Assembly (NCBI RefSeq): GCF_902499555.1
Contig: NZ_CABVMM010000008.1
Coordinates: 62,001-126,000, forward strand
From: Mesonia oceanica
GTDB lineage: Bacteria; Bacteroidota; Bacteroidia; Flavobacteriales; Flavobacteriaceae
Direction of reading: 5' to 3'
Length of the DNA: 64,000 nt
Shown: positions 25,968 to 34,113 of the stretch, one piece after another
How the letters are laid out: each line of letters begins with the position of its first letter
How positions within the stretch are numbered: the stretch's first letter is position 1
Program-made: the position numbers and the translations under genes
Notes under the pieces: model-generated
What the model was told of the DNA's origin: nothing
The model's input: the letters and a program-made list of their open reading frames with translations, nothing else
The model's database searches: none

Positions 25968-26444
25968 TTGAAAATATCCAGACAATTATCAGGAATAGCA
26001 GGAGAGTATTATGTTGCGGCTGAATTATCAAGAAGGGGATACTTAGCGGCAATCACTTTAAGAAATTCAGATGGAGTGGATATTTTAGTAAGTAATACTT
26101 ATGGTGATAAGTTATTCTCAATTCAAGTTAAAAGTACTCAAAATAAACGAAAATGGATTTTAACTAAAAAAGTTGAAAAACAATATTCAGAAAAAAAGTA
26201 TTATATATTTGTAAATATTCCCATTGACGTAAAAGATTCACCTGAATATTTTATCGTACATTCAAAAGTCTTAGCTAAACACATTTTTAATGGTCATAGA
26301 AGCTGGCTGTCAAAACCTGGAAAAAACGGTAAAATTAGAAATGATTCAAACGTAAGGCAATTTGATCCGAAATACTTCCAATCAAATGAATTATTGAATT
26401 GGAATGAACTTATAGACAAAATTGAAGATAAAAACGTTTGCTAA
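25968..26444 (+). CDS. PD-(D/E)XK nuclease-like protein
   Basis: The 158-residue frame begins at TTG. The fold signature of PD-(D/E)XK enzymes is visible: E13 and E19 in an N-terminal helix (GEYYVAAEL), D38 in GVDILVSN, and Q53-V-K55 in FSIQVKST. The rest has strands and a helix with YYIFVNIP, as in DUF4365-like and Holliday-junction-resolvase-like nucleases. It lies in one operon with Trypco2. The signature residues suggest that it is active on DNA or RNA; the target is unknown. Confidence 0.65.
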   Translation: MKISRQLSGIAGEYYVAAELSRRGYLAAITLRNSDGVDILVSNTYGDKLFSIQVKSTQNKRKWILTKKVEKQYSEKKYYIFVNIPIDVKDSPEYFIVHSKVLAKHIFNGHRSWLSKPGKNGKIRNDSNVRQFDPKYFQSNELLNWNELIDKIEDKNVC

Positions 26445-26543
26445 TATCAATGCTAGCATAAAAGTTAGCAATTTTAGCTATCTTAGCTTTCAACCAATCC
26501 GCAACTGATTGTTGTATAAGACCGTTACCTACAAGCTGAAAAA

Positions 26544-27371
26544 ATGAAAGTTTCAGATGAAATTATAGCAAAACTCTCAAAATTGAAAATTGATAACTCT
26601 ATCTCAAGTTATCCTCACATCAAGAACATTATTAAAAATCAGAGGATTCCTGTTGTTTTCAATGAAATAAGGCCGTTCAAAATTATAAGATATAGAAGTC
26701 ATAACGAAACTAACAAAAATGAATTTTTCAAAAGTTCAGAAGAATTATCCTATCGGACTGATATTTTAAATATCAATAAGCTTGGACGTGCAAACGAATC
26801 TGGTCAAGGACTTTTCTATTGTAATGATAATAAAAATCAAAATACAGGTATTACCGAAATTGTATCCGTATTTCGAGGAAATAAAGAAAGCGAAGATGAA
26901 GTTTTAACAATTGGCACTTGGGACGTAAAAGAGAATTTAAGATTAGCAATTATTCTTCCGAGCAATGAAACAATTGGTATAAACAAAGAATTTGATGAAA
27001 TGAAAGAACATTTCAATCAATTTGATAAAAGTCCGGAATTTGAAGATTTGAAAAATTTACTCGAATATTTGGCTAACGAATATACTCTCGATATTGAGAA
27101 GCATAATTCAAATTATAAGATTTCTTGTGCGTATTCAATGTACATAAAGGAACGTTTTCCAGAACTTGACGGGATTATGTACGCAAGTGTAAAATCAGAG
27201 TATCAAGGAGTTAATATTGTACTTTGGCCAGAAGTCGTTGATGAAAAATTAGAATTTGTTGGTGCTCGAAAATCGGTCTTTAAAAAGGTTAAACATAAGA
27301 CATTTGTCGAGGAGCAAATAAAAGAAAGTATAGGATATAACCTAGAAAATGACGAAATAAATTGGGAATAA
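26544..27371 (+). CDS. RES domain protein
   Basis: The 275-residue protein has the RES layout: an arginine-bearing strand FKIIRYRS (about 44-51), then LGRANESGQGLFYCNDN (about 83-99) with the conserved GRAN-type turn, and a C-terminal DGIMYASVKSEYQGVNIVLW corresponding to the family's I-Y-x-S element. RES proteins are NAD+-degrading phosphorylases, known as toxins. No antitoxin-like gene is adjacent, and the protein is longer than the simple toxin. The spacers on both sides have mobile-cassette-like edges. Confidence 0.6.
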   Translation: MKVSDEIIAKLSKLKIDNSISSYPHIKNIIKNQRIPVVFNEIRPFKIIRYRSHNETNKNEFFKSSEELSYRTDILNINKLGRANESGQGLFYCNDNKNQNTGITEIVSVFRGNKESEDEVLTIGTWDVKENLRLAIILPSNETIGINKEFDEMKEHFNQFDKSPEFEDLKNLLEYLANEYTLDIEKHNSNYKISCAYSMYIKERFPELDGIMYASVKSEYQGVNIVLWPEVVDEKLEFVGARKSVFKKVKHKTFVEEQIKESIGYNLENDEINWE

Positions 27372-27432
27372 AGCCAGTGGGTAACAGCGTATCCTATGAA
27401 AAGCACTAGTCCGGTTCTATAAAAATAATAAG

Positions 27433-28176
27433 ATGCTTGAAGAAATTAAGAAGTCAGGAAAACCTTATGTCTTTAGATATAGACCTGACAATGATTTTAC
27501 CTTAGACGAAATAAAAGAATCATATATTTATTTTCAAAAACGTGAACTGTTAAACGATCCCTTTGATTCTATACCAGATTTAATAGATCTTAAAAATATT
27601 GATATAAAGAAATTATTCAATGCTATTGAAGTAAAAGTAGGAAAGCAAAAAATAAACTACATCCAAAAAAGATTAAGCTCAACACAGTTAGAAGAAACCA
27701 TTAAAGAATCAATTCCTAATTTCATTAATAAACACGGAATAGCTTGTTTTTCAATGCTTCCTGGTATAAATATGCCTTTATTGGCGAATTATGCTAATAA
27801 TCATAAAGGATTATACCTGCAATATAATATGGATTTAGATCCAAATTTTTTTAAGGGTATTAGACTTATGAACTATCAGGAGGAATTAAAGAAAATTCCA
27901 ATTGAGCTGCTAGAGAATGAAAACGATATCTTTGAAATTTTTTATCTGAAGCAAGAAAATTGGGCTTATGAAAAGGAATTGAGATTAGTAAAAGAGAACT
28001 TTGGGAAATATTCTGTAAATAGAAATGCTTTGAGGAATATTATATGTGGTTATAATTGTTGTGACGAATATATTGATAGTATACTGGAATCTAATAAACA
28101 GAATAAACACGTTTCTGTATGGAAAATGGAAAAGCCTAAAGAACATAACAGACTGAAATTGGATCTAATAAAGTAA
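27433..28176 (+). CDS. DUF2971 family protein
   Basis: The 247-residue protein has DUF2971 hallmarks: YVFRYRP near the N-terminus, LLNDPFDSIPD (about 42-52), GIACFSMLPGINMPLLANYANNH (in two parts, about 108-130) and WAYEKELRLVK (about 178-188). The function of DUF2971 is not known; members are common in defence islands. It follows the RES gene by 61 bp and is closed by a very strong hairpin. Confidence 0.8.
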   Translation: MLEEIKKSGKPYVFRYRPDNDFTLDEIKESYIYFQKRELLNDPFDSIPDLIDLKNIDIKKLFNAIEVKVGKQKINYIQKRLSSTQLEETIKESIPNFINKHGIACFSMLPGINMPLLANYANNHKGLYLQYNMDLDPNFFKGIRLMNYQEELKKIPIELLENENDIFEIFYLKQENWAYEKELRLVKENFGKYSVNRNALRNIICGYNCCDEYIDSILESNKQNKHVSVWKMEKPKEHNRLKLDLIK

Positions 28177-28241
28177 GTCTATTTATCTTCTAAGATTTAA
28201 TTTTTGTTAAGCCTTACTTTAATAATTTCCATCCTATAAAC

Positions 28242-28288
28242 AATATGAATAGCTACAACCACATTAAGTGGTTGTAGCTATTCATATT
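28242..28288. terminator. 21-bp perfect hairpin, probable terminator
   Basis: Bases 28242-28262 pair without mismatch with 28268-28288 around a 5-base loop ATTAA. A/T-rich sequence follows. It separates the DUF2971 gene from the next island promoter, and could act in both directions. Confidence 0.7.
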
Positions 28289-28331
28289 TGTATATTTTTT
28301 GATAGGTTGAAGAGCTTCCTGGAAGTATTTT

Positions 28332-28374
28332 AAGGGAAACCGTAATTCTACCTTAAATTATTTAGATATATTTA
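28332..28374 (+). promoter_or_regulatory. Island promoter motif, copy B
   Basis: GGGAAACCGTAA ends at 28345 and TATATTTA lies at 28367-28374, with the same 21-bp gap as copy A. The next start codon is 84 bp downstream. Confidence 0.65.
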
Positions 28375-28458
28375 AAGTGTTGATAACCGGGAATCAATAA
28401 CGATACAAACTTATATTTAAGTGGATATAATGCGTTGTGGTTAATTTTTAAGAAAATT

Positions 28459-29565
28459 ATGAGTGAACATTTTGACTTTCTTCTAAAATGCAATGAAGAT
28501 GCAGAATATGGTTTTGTAAAATGGAATAAATGGCGTAAAAACAATAACATTACAATGCCAGAATTACAAAACTCTAATCTTTCAAATATATCATTACTTA
28601 GATATAATTTAGATGGTGCCAATCTAAAAGGGTCAGATTTAAGTAACGCAAATTTGATCAATTGTGATCTAATAGATACAAATCTTAATCAGACAAAATT
28701 AGTTAATACAAATTGTGCATTTTCCAACTTCACAAAAGCAACATTTATTGATTGTAATTTAGAGTCTTCTCAAATGGCATTAGCAAATTTAATTGAAACT
28801 GTTTGCATAAGAGCAAGCTTTAAGAATGCTAGTTTCACTCATACTCTTTTGTCTGGTTCAGATTTGAGAAATACAGATTTTACCGGAGCGAAAATCATAA
28901 TGTCAAATTTGGTTAAATGTAACCTTGAAAAAGCAAGGTTTGAAAATTGTTATCTTTCTGGCTCAAATTTAACAAGCTCAAACCTTAATAAATCGGTAAT
29001 TAGAAATACTGTAATCTTTGGTACTTCCGTTTGGAATGTAACCACAGACGAAAGTATTCAAGAAAATCTTACGATTACTAATGATCAGGATGATTCTGTA
29101 ATAACCTTAGACGATTTAGAAATTGCAAATTTTATTTATTTAATAAGTAATAACGATAAAATCTCCAGTGCAATTGATAAAATTTCCAGTAAAGTAATTT
29201 TAATTTTAGGACGATTTACACCAGAAAGATTGGAAATTTTGAATCACATAAAAAATATTCTAAAGACAAGAAATTTGGTTCCCGTACTTTTTGATTTTTC
29301 GAAACCAAAAAGTAGAGACTTGACTGAAACAATTGGGTTGATTGGCAGAATGTCCAAGTTCATAATAGCAGATCTAACTGATGCTAAAAGTATTCCTCAA
29401 GAACTCAGTGAGCTAATTCCACATAATCCTTCCATAACGATTCAACCAATTTTATTGAAAGGAGATCGAGAATATTCTATGTTCGAACATTGGCAAAAAT
29501 ATTCTTGGGTCAAACAAATTTTTGAATACAAGGGTAAAGATGATCTAAACAAACTTTTCAAATAA
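28459..29565 (+). CDS. Pentapeptide-repeat protein with C-terminal TIR-like domain
   Basis: The start is taken at the ATG at 28459 (the frame is open to a TTG at 28435), giving 368 residues. About 30-195 are pentapeptide repeats of the A(D/N)LXX type, which fold as a right-handed beta helix. The C-terminal 130 residues have a Rossmann/TIR-like pattern: VILILGRFTPERLEIL, then LVPVLFDFSKPKSRDL, and MSKFIIADLTDAKSIPQEL. This domain recurs at the end of pentapeptide proteins and resembles TIR-type NAD-handling domains. An effector role in defence is inferred from this and from the neighbourhood. Confidence 0.7.
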   Translation: MSEHFDFLLKCNEDAEYGFVKWNKWRKNNNITMPELQNSNLSNISLLRYNLDGANLKGSDLSNANLINCDLIDTNLNQTKLVNTNCAFSNFTKATFIDCNLESSQMALANLIETVCIRASFKNASFTHTLLSGSDLRNTDFTGAKIIMSNLVKCNLEKARFENCYLSGSNLTSSNLNKSVIRNTVIFGTSVWNVTTDESIQENLTITNDQDDSVITLDDLEIANFIYLISNNDKISSAIDKISSKVILILGRFTPERLEILNHIKNILKTRNLVPVLFDFSKPKSRDLTETIGLIGRMSKFIIADLTDAKSIPQELSELIPHNPSITIQPILLKGDREYSMFEHWQKYSWVKQIFEYKGKDDLNKLFK

Positions 29566-29568
29566 ATA

Positions 29569-29707
29569 CTAACCACAACAACTGTTCATCGCCAATAGGC
29601 GGCAACTTTAGTAAGAAAATAATTAACTTGATTAACGAACATATACTAAGCCGACAAATCTGTGTCCCTTACTCCGCCAACTGGCAATAACTGGAACTGT
29701 TGGTATA
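29569..29707. repeat. Long imperfect palindrome, attC-like
   Basis: The left arm 29586-29602 (ending GGCGG) pairs with the right arm 29674-29690 (starting CCGCC) at 13 of 17 positions; GTAAG 29611-29615 pairs with CTTAC 29668-29672. The outer ends read CTAACC and TGTTGG. Size, bulged stem and CTAAC/GTTGG ends resemble integron-type attC sites, but the canonical core motif is not exact. It lies between the pentapeptide and Shedu-like genes. Confidence 0.4.
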
Positions 29708-29723
29708 ATCTAAAAATGAGAAT

Positions 29724-30911
29724 TTGACTACAATTCAAAAAAATGAAAAGAAATTAATTTTGAAATATGTATCCGACTATGCTCCTGCTGATTGGATGAA
29801 AGACAATTTAGAAAACGAAGAAGAATTTACTTTTAAATCTGTTTTCAACCTTCATAAAGAAATACTTGAAAAACATATTTCCGAAGAAGATATAGATGAA
29901 GATGAATTTCAATTTGTTATTGGCAAGCTTGAAGATGGCTATTACAAAATAGATAAAGATGTTTTGGGCTTAGAGAATGACTTCTACTTCTTTAAAGATT
30001 TAGATATAACTTTAGATTATTTTCTTTTTCCGGGACCAATATCGATTTTAAAGAAAATTGATAATAAGATAAAGCAGGCAATTTATATCGGAGGGGATAA
30101 AGAGGATATTCTACCTTCAGAAGTGTTTGAAAAACTATTAAAGAATTTCCCGAATTCTTACGAAATAAATTTATACAGAGAAGCTAAAATCACTGCGATT
30201 TTGGGAGATTATTTTGCAGAAGTTCCGGATTATGAAGAGAAGTTTAATAATTATATTAATAAGAAGACTGCTGTTCGAAAAAATATCCTTAGAAAGACCT
30301 TTAAACAATCTGAAATTGCGAAATATCGAACTTTATTAGAAAAATTGAATTATATGCTGAATAATGATAATAATTATTCAGAAAATCAGTGGCAGGAAGA
30401 CATACTTCAAATAATACTTCTCCTCTTCCCAAAATATATTGCAGTATTTACCGAAGTCCGTTTCAAAGATATCTATAGCTCCAAATTTCGAAGATTAGAT
30501 TACGGATTAATTGATTTTAATGGCAATCTAGATTTAATAGAAATAAAAAAGCCATTTGATAAAAATATTGTTTCGAAGATTAAATATAGAGATAATCACG
30601 TACCTAATAAAGATTTGTCTGGCGCAATAATGCAAATTGAAAAATATATTTACTATTTAAATAAGCTGGGTAAGAAGGGTGAAAAAAAACTAACTAAGAA
30701 ATATAAAAAGGATTTGCCAGAAGGATTAACTATAAAAATAGTCAATCCTATCGGAATGATAATAATGGGAAGGGACAAAACAATGGAACCTTCCGAATTA
30801 GGAGATTTTGAAATAATAAAAAGAAAATATAAAAACGTAATAGATATTTTCACCTATGACGATTTATTGAGAAGATTAGAAGTAACAATAAAACAGCTAA
30901 AGAAAATTTAA
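29724..30911 (+). CDS. Shedu-like defence nuclease (DUF4263)
   Basis: The 395-residue frame begins at TTG. The C-terminal half carries the Shedu/DUF4263 nuclease core: NQWQEDILQIILLLFPKY, then LDYGLIDFNGNLDLIEIKKP with the PD-(D/E)XK residues (D, E-x-K), and the helix KDLSGAIMQIEKYIYYL. The N-terminal 190 residues are not recognised and may be the sensor part, as in other Shedu proteins, which are single-gene anti-phage systems. The gene stands alone behind an attC-like palindrome, without the island promoter motif. Confidence 0.8.
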   Translation: MTTIQKNEKKLILKYVSDYAPADWMKDNLENEEEFTFKSVFNLHKEILEKHISEEDIDEDEFQFVIGKLEDGYYKIDKDVLGLENDFYFFKDLDITLDYFLFPGPISILKKIDNKIKQAIYIGGDKEDILPSEVFEKLLKNFPNSYEINLYREAKITAILGDYFAEVPDYEEKFNNYINKKTAVRKNILRKTFKQSEIAKYRTLLEKLNYMLNNDNNYSENQWQEDILQIILLLFPKYIAVFTEVRFKDIYSSKFRRLDYGLIDFNGNLDLIEIKKPFDKNIVSKIKYRDNHVPNKDLSGAIMQIEKYIYYLNKLGKKGEKKLTKKYKKDLPEGLTIKIVNPIGMIIMGRDKTMEPSELGDFEIIKRKYKNVIDIFTYDDLLRRLEVTIKQLKKI

Positions 30912-30974
30912 ACTATTTCCAGAAACGGTAAACGATATACGAGTTAGTAACCTAAAAACAATTGTTCAATATTT

Positions 30975-31018
30975 TAATGAAAACCGTAATTGAGACCGGG
31001 GATTTTTGGTTAGTTTTA
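30975..31018 (+). promoter_or_regulatory. Island promoter motif, copy C
   Basis: AAACCGTAA at 30981-30989 is followed 21 bp later by TAGTTTTA at 31011-31018. A TTG placed 18 bp before the -7 box matches the usual -33 element. The shared sequence GGGGATTTTTGGTTAGTTTTA-like block (in two parts) is nearly identical to copy D. Confidence 0.7.
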
Positions 31019-31078
31019 ATGAGTAAATAAAATAAGTCGTTATTTTTATGTACAAAGCATCTCTCATTTATATAAAAT

Positions 31079-31708
31079 ATGGATAAGCCTCATATCATTT
31101 TAAATATCCCTGAAGGATTCCCGGAAATTGCTATTGAAAAAATTACCGAGGATATTACAGATGAGAAATTATTATTAAAAGTTAATAAAGTTCCAACTCA
31201 ACCATTAGCCTCAATAGAGTGGGCTATACCTGGGCTTATTGCTATATTCATCGCTCAAAGTTATTTTGGAGGTTTTTTAAGCGAATTAGGAAAAGATCAT
31301 TATGATGTTTTAAAAAAATGGATTAAAGAAAATGCTATTCGTAGTAGAACTATTAAAGTAAAGACTTTAACTGCTAGCCGGTCAGTAGAAAAAATAGATA
31401 AATCAAATACTCAGTCAAAAGCATTTTCTTTACATTTTAATACTGTTGATGGAAAGAATATAAAATTGTTATTTGACTTAACTTTGGAAGATGAAGTTTG
31501 GGAAAATTCTATAGAAAAATTTATGGATTTGATTCGAGAAAATTATACTAATTTTCCAAATGACATATTAAGCTCCAAGCTTAATGATCTTGAAAATGGT
31601 AAATCTAATATCTACGGAATAATAAATCCAGATACTAAAGAATGGGAATTTTTTGATATTATAAAGATGGCTCGGAGACAATATGAAATTCGAAAAAAAG
31701 ATAGGTAG
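31079..31708 (+). CDS. Hypothetical protein (209 aa)
   Basis: The family is not recognised. Residues about 47-70 are hydrophobic (IEWAIPGLIAIFIAQSYFGG) and could be a membrane helix or a buried helix. The rest is soluble, with strand-rich stretches (FSLHFNTVDGKNIKLLFDL) and a charged C-terminus ending RRQYEIRKKDR. It has its own island promoter (copy C) and is separated by 180 bp from the graspetide-like genes. It may be a stand-alone effector or part of the next module. Confidence 0.6.
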   Translation: MDKPHIILNIPEGFPEIAIEKITEDITDEKLLLKVNKVPTQPLASIEWAIPGLIAIFIAQSYFGGFLSELGKDHYDVLKKWIKENAIRSRTIKVKTLTASRSVEKIDKSNTQSKAFSLHFNTVDGKNIKLLFDLTLEDEVWENSIEKFMDLIRENYTNFPNDILSSKLNDLENGKSNIYGIINPDTKEWEFFDIIKMARRQYEIRKKDR

Positions 31709-31781
31709 AATAAGTAAGTTTTGTATGAGCCAATAACCAGGCAATTTTGATCTAACCATTCTTTAATATTCGTGTTGTTTT

Positions 31782-31826
31782 AAGGGGACATACAGTGATG
31801 GCAGTTGGCATTTTTAGTTATTTTTA
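31782..31826 (+). promoter_or_regulatory. Island promoter motif, degenerate copy
   Basis: AAGGGGA begins at 31782, followed by a partly matching middle and ATTTTTAGTTATTTTTA, with TATTTTTA at 31819-31826. It aligns with copies C and D in overall layout but lacks the exact AAACCGTAA core. It stands 62 bp before the graspetide precursor gene. Confidence 0.45.
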
Positions 31827-31887
31827 AAATGTATATATTAGATGGATAGAATTATATTTAGTACAAAAATATTTTAAACAAACTTTT

Positions 31888-32214
31888 ATGAAGTCATTAC
31901 TATTAGATTATTCTGAAATCAGAAAAGGTGAAACCACGAAATATTTCGAATATGACTATAACCAATCATTGAATATTGTGAAAGTAGATGGAAAACAAAA
32001 AATTTTAATTGAAACCAATAAGGGTGATATTTCCTTGCTTACGAAAACAAAAGTGAAACAAGAGAGTGATGACAATAACTACAGTATTTTGGAACTTCAA
32101 ACCAAAACTGAAGTAAAACAAGAGCGAGATGATGAGACAAATACAATTCTAGAACTCCAAACGAAGACTTTGGTTAAGCAGGAAAGGGATGACGAAAGTT
32201 TTAGTTATAACTAA
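31888..32214 (+). CDS. Probable graspetide (omega-ester peptide) precursor with three core repeats
   Basis: The 108-residue protein has a leader of about 50 residues and then three units with an exact 20-residue period (52-71, 72-91, 92-108). Each unit holds TKTxVKQE(S/R)DD(N/E); the first two end ILELQ and the last is cut after DDE plus a short tail SFSYN. Thr donors followed by Glu/Asp acceptors in repeated blocks are the usual layout of graspetide cores, in which an ATP-grasp ligase makes side-chain esters. The ligase gene starts inside the last codons of this gene (26-bp overlap). The motif does not match a class I can name. Confidence 0.75.
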   Translation: MKSLLLDYSEIRKGETTKYFEYDYNQSLNIVKVDGKQKILIETNKGDISLLTKTKVKQESDDNNYSILELQTKTEVKQERDDETNTILELQTKTLVKQERDDESFSYN

Positions 32215-33157
32215 TAAATCAGATATAACCTCAGATTTCATAATTCGAAATCTAAAAAAAGAAAATCTAAAATTTTATAGATTCAATACGGAGGAATTAA
32301 CGCACTCTTTAGAATTAACAATAGACTTCACTTCAGATAAATATACAATCTTTGATTCTAACAAGAATGATCTTATCGACTTAACATCGTTTTCGTCGGT
32401 TTATTATAGAAGACCAGAATTACCAAAAATTTCTAATGTAGGTTTATCTGATGGAGAATTGAAATTTATACAAAATGAATTGATTTTCAGTTTGGAGGGT
32501 ACATATAAATTATTAAGAAATGCATATTGGGTTAGTCCTTTATATTCAATTAGAGAAGCTGAGAATAAAATTTATCAATTACATTTAGCAGAATCTTTAG
32601 GTTTCAATATTCCAAAAAGTATTATTTCAAATTCTTCAAGCGATATAAGATCATTCTATAAGAAAAATAATCAAGAATGCATTATTAAACCTATAAAATC
32701 AGGATTGATTGACGATGGAAAACAATCAAAAGTTGTTTTTACTAATAAGCTTAAAAGCTTACCGAGCTCTGATAAGAAATTAAAAATAAGTCCAAATTTT
32801 CTACAATCTGAAATAAAGAAAAAAGGTGATATAAGAGTAATTGCAGTTGGAAGTAAAATTTTCTCAACCTTCATCGATTCTCAGTCAGGTAATTCAACTA
32901 AAACAGATTGGAGAAAAGGAGAGATGCCATTAAACCATCATAGAATTGAATTACCCAAAAGTTTGGAAGAGAAATGTATAAATCTGCTTAGAAAATTAAA
33001 TTTAAGATATGGAGCAATAGATTTTATATTAGATAAATCAGATCAATTTATTTTTTTAGAAATTAATCCTAATGGTCAATGGGCTTGGATAGAAAATCAA
33101 ACTGGTTATCCAATATCTACAGAAATAGTAAAACTTTTAAAGAATGAAAATTTTTAA
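32189..33157 (+). CDS. MvdC/MvdD-like ATP-grasp macrocyclase
   Basis: The 322-residue protein is of the RimK-like ATP-grasp type used in microviridin and other graspetide pathways. It has an N-terminal pre-ATP-grasp region with SSVYYRRPELP (about 69-79, the YxRxP element of these ligases), the nucleotide-binding lysine region ECIIKPIKSG, the strand GDIRVIAVGSKIF, and the hallmark FLEINPNGQWAWIE (about 290-303) with metal-binding Glu and Asn. It should join Thr/Ser (or Lys) to Asp/Glu side chains of the upstream precursor. Start and end overlap both neighbours, so the three genes form a tight operon. Confidence 0.88.
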   Translation: MTKVLVITNKSDITSDFIIRNLKKENLKFYRFNTEELTHSLELTIDFTSDKYTIFDSNKNDLIDLTSFSSVYYRRPELPKISNVGLSDGELKFIQNELIFSLEGTYKLLRNAYWVSPLYSIREAENKIYQLHLAESLGFNIPKSIISNSSSDIRSFYKKNNQECIIKPIKSGLIDDGKQSKVVFTNKLKSLPSSDKKLKISPNFLQSEIKKKGDIRVIAVGSKIFSTFIDSQSGNSTKTDWRKGEMPLNHHRIELPKSLEEKCINLLRKLNLRYGAIDFILDKSDQFIFLEINPNGQWAWIENQTGYPISTEIVKLLKNENF

Positions 33158-33872
33158 TCAAGTTCGTGAATTTTTCTGGCCTCTTCTGGAAAAAGAAGAA
33201 ATCAAACCAAGATCAAGATTAGAAAAAAATGATATTAATGTTGATAATAGGCATCTTGAGGAGACACTTAAGTATGCTATAGAAAATTATAAATCTGAAG
33301 AAGAACGCAGGAAGAATATAGAGAGTAAATCTTCATTATTCATTAGTATTATTAGTGTTGTAACGGCTATTATTTTGGGTGTAACAACCGTTTTAATAAA
33401 GGTGAACGATTTCAATTTTATCTTACTTATATTGATTTTCATTCTATTTCTCCTATCTGTCTATATGTCGAGAACAATTTGGTTCGCTTTAAAAACATTA
33501 GAGAGAAAAGCATATTTTTCTATATCTATAAATGATTTTTTAATTAGTGAAAAAGAAGATGATTATTTTAAAAGATTAATAGTCGAAATATCTAATAAAA
33601 TCAATCAGAATTCAATAGTTATTAATGAAAAAGTGGATAATATGACTATGGCTCAAGAATATTTTAAAAGGGCAATCATTGTTGTATCAATATATTCATT
33701 AATAATATTGATATATTTTGCTTCAAAAACAAGGTTAAGTTATGCTTTACATATTGAAAACATATTAAAATTGTTTAATGCTGTTAGTCTAAGTAGTTGG
33801 AATATTTTCCTGATGTATCTCTTTATAATGATATCCTTAATTTTAAGTATTAGGGCACTAAGAAAAAAGTAA
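33144..33872 (+). CDS. Four-helix membrane protein of the graspetide operon
   Basis: The 242-residue protein has a soluble charged N-terminus with a probable coiled coil (about 38-62) and two pairs of membrane helices (about 64-112 and 172-240), separated by a soluble stretch. The start overlaps the ligase end by 14 bp. There is no ABC or protease domain, so it is not an ordinary exporter. The layout resembles the paired-helix membrane effectors or immunity proteins seen in conflict systems. The function is not known; candidates are immunity, effector or target of the modified peptide. Confidence 0.7.
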   Translation: MKIFNQVREFFWPLLEKEEIKPRSRLEKNDINVDNRHLEETLKYAIENYKSEEERRKNIESKSSLFISIISVVTAIILGVTTVLIKVNDFNFILLILIFILFLLSVYMSRTIWFALKTLERKAYFSISINDFLISEKEDDYFKRLIVEISNKINQNSIVINEKVDNMTMAQEYFKRAIIVVSIYSLIILIYFASKTRLSYALHIENILKLFNAVSLSSWNIFLMYLFIMISLILSIRALRKK

Positions 33873-33994
33873 AAAATATGCGAATAATTATAAAAATATA
33901 GAAGTGTCTTTTATAAAGGTGAGTCCCGAATTGACCAAGCTTTTCTTTTAAAAAGCGAATAGGTTTAGAATATAATTTCTTATTGAAGCGATTT

Positions 33995-34038
33995 TAGGGG
34001 AAACCGTAATTGGTTTAAGAGATTTTTGGTTAGTTTTA
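33995..34038 (+). promoter_or_regulatory. Island promoter motif, copy D
   Basis: GGGGAAACCGTAA ends at 34009 and TAGTTTTA lies at 34031-34038, 21 bp after the motif, with TTG 18 bp before the box. It precedes the TIR-TIR-caspase-nuclease operon by 75 bp. Confidence 0.75.
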
Positions 34039-34113
34039 TAATTAGTATAAACAACAATTATTAAGTTTTTACATAATTTATTAGAAATTAGACCTAAAAG
34101 AAAAATTTAAGAT

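Noticed and set aside
28362..28661. Leftward 99-codon frame over the start of the pentapeptide gene
   Set aside because: It is antisense to a gene with clear repeats and covers its promoter motif.
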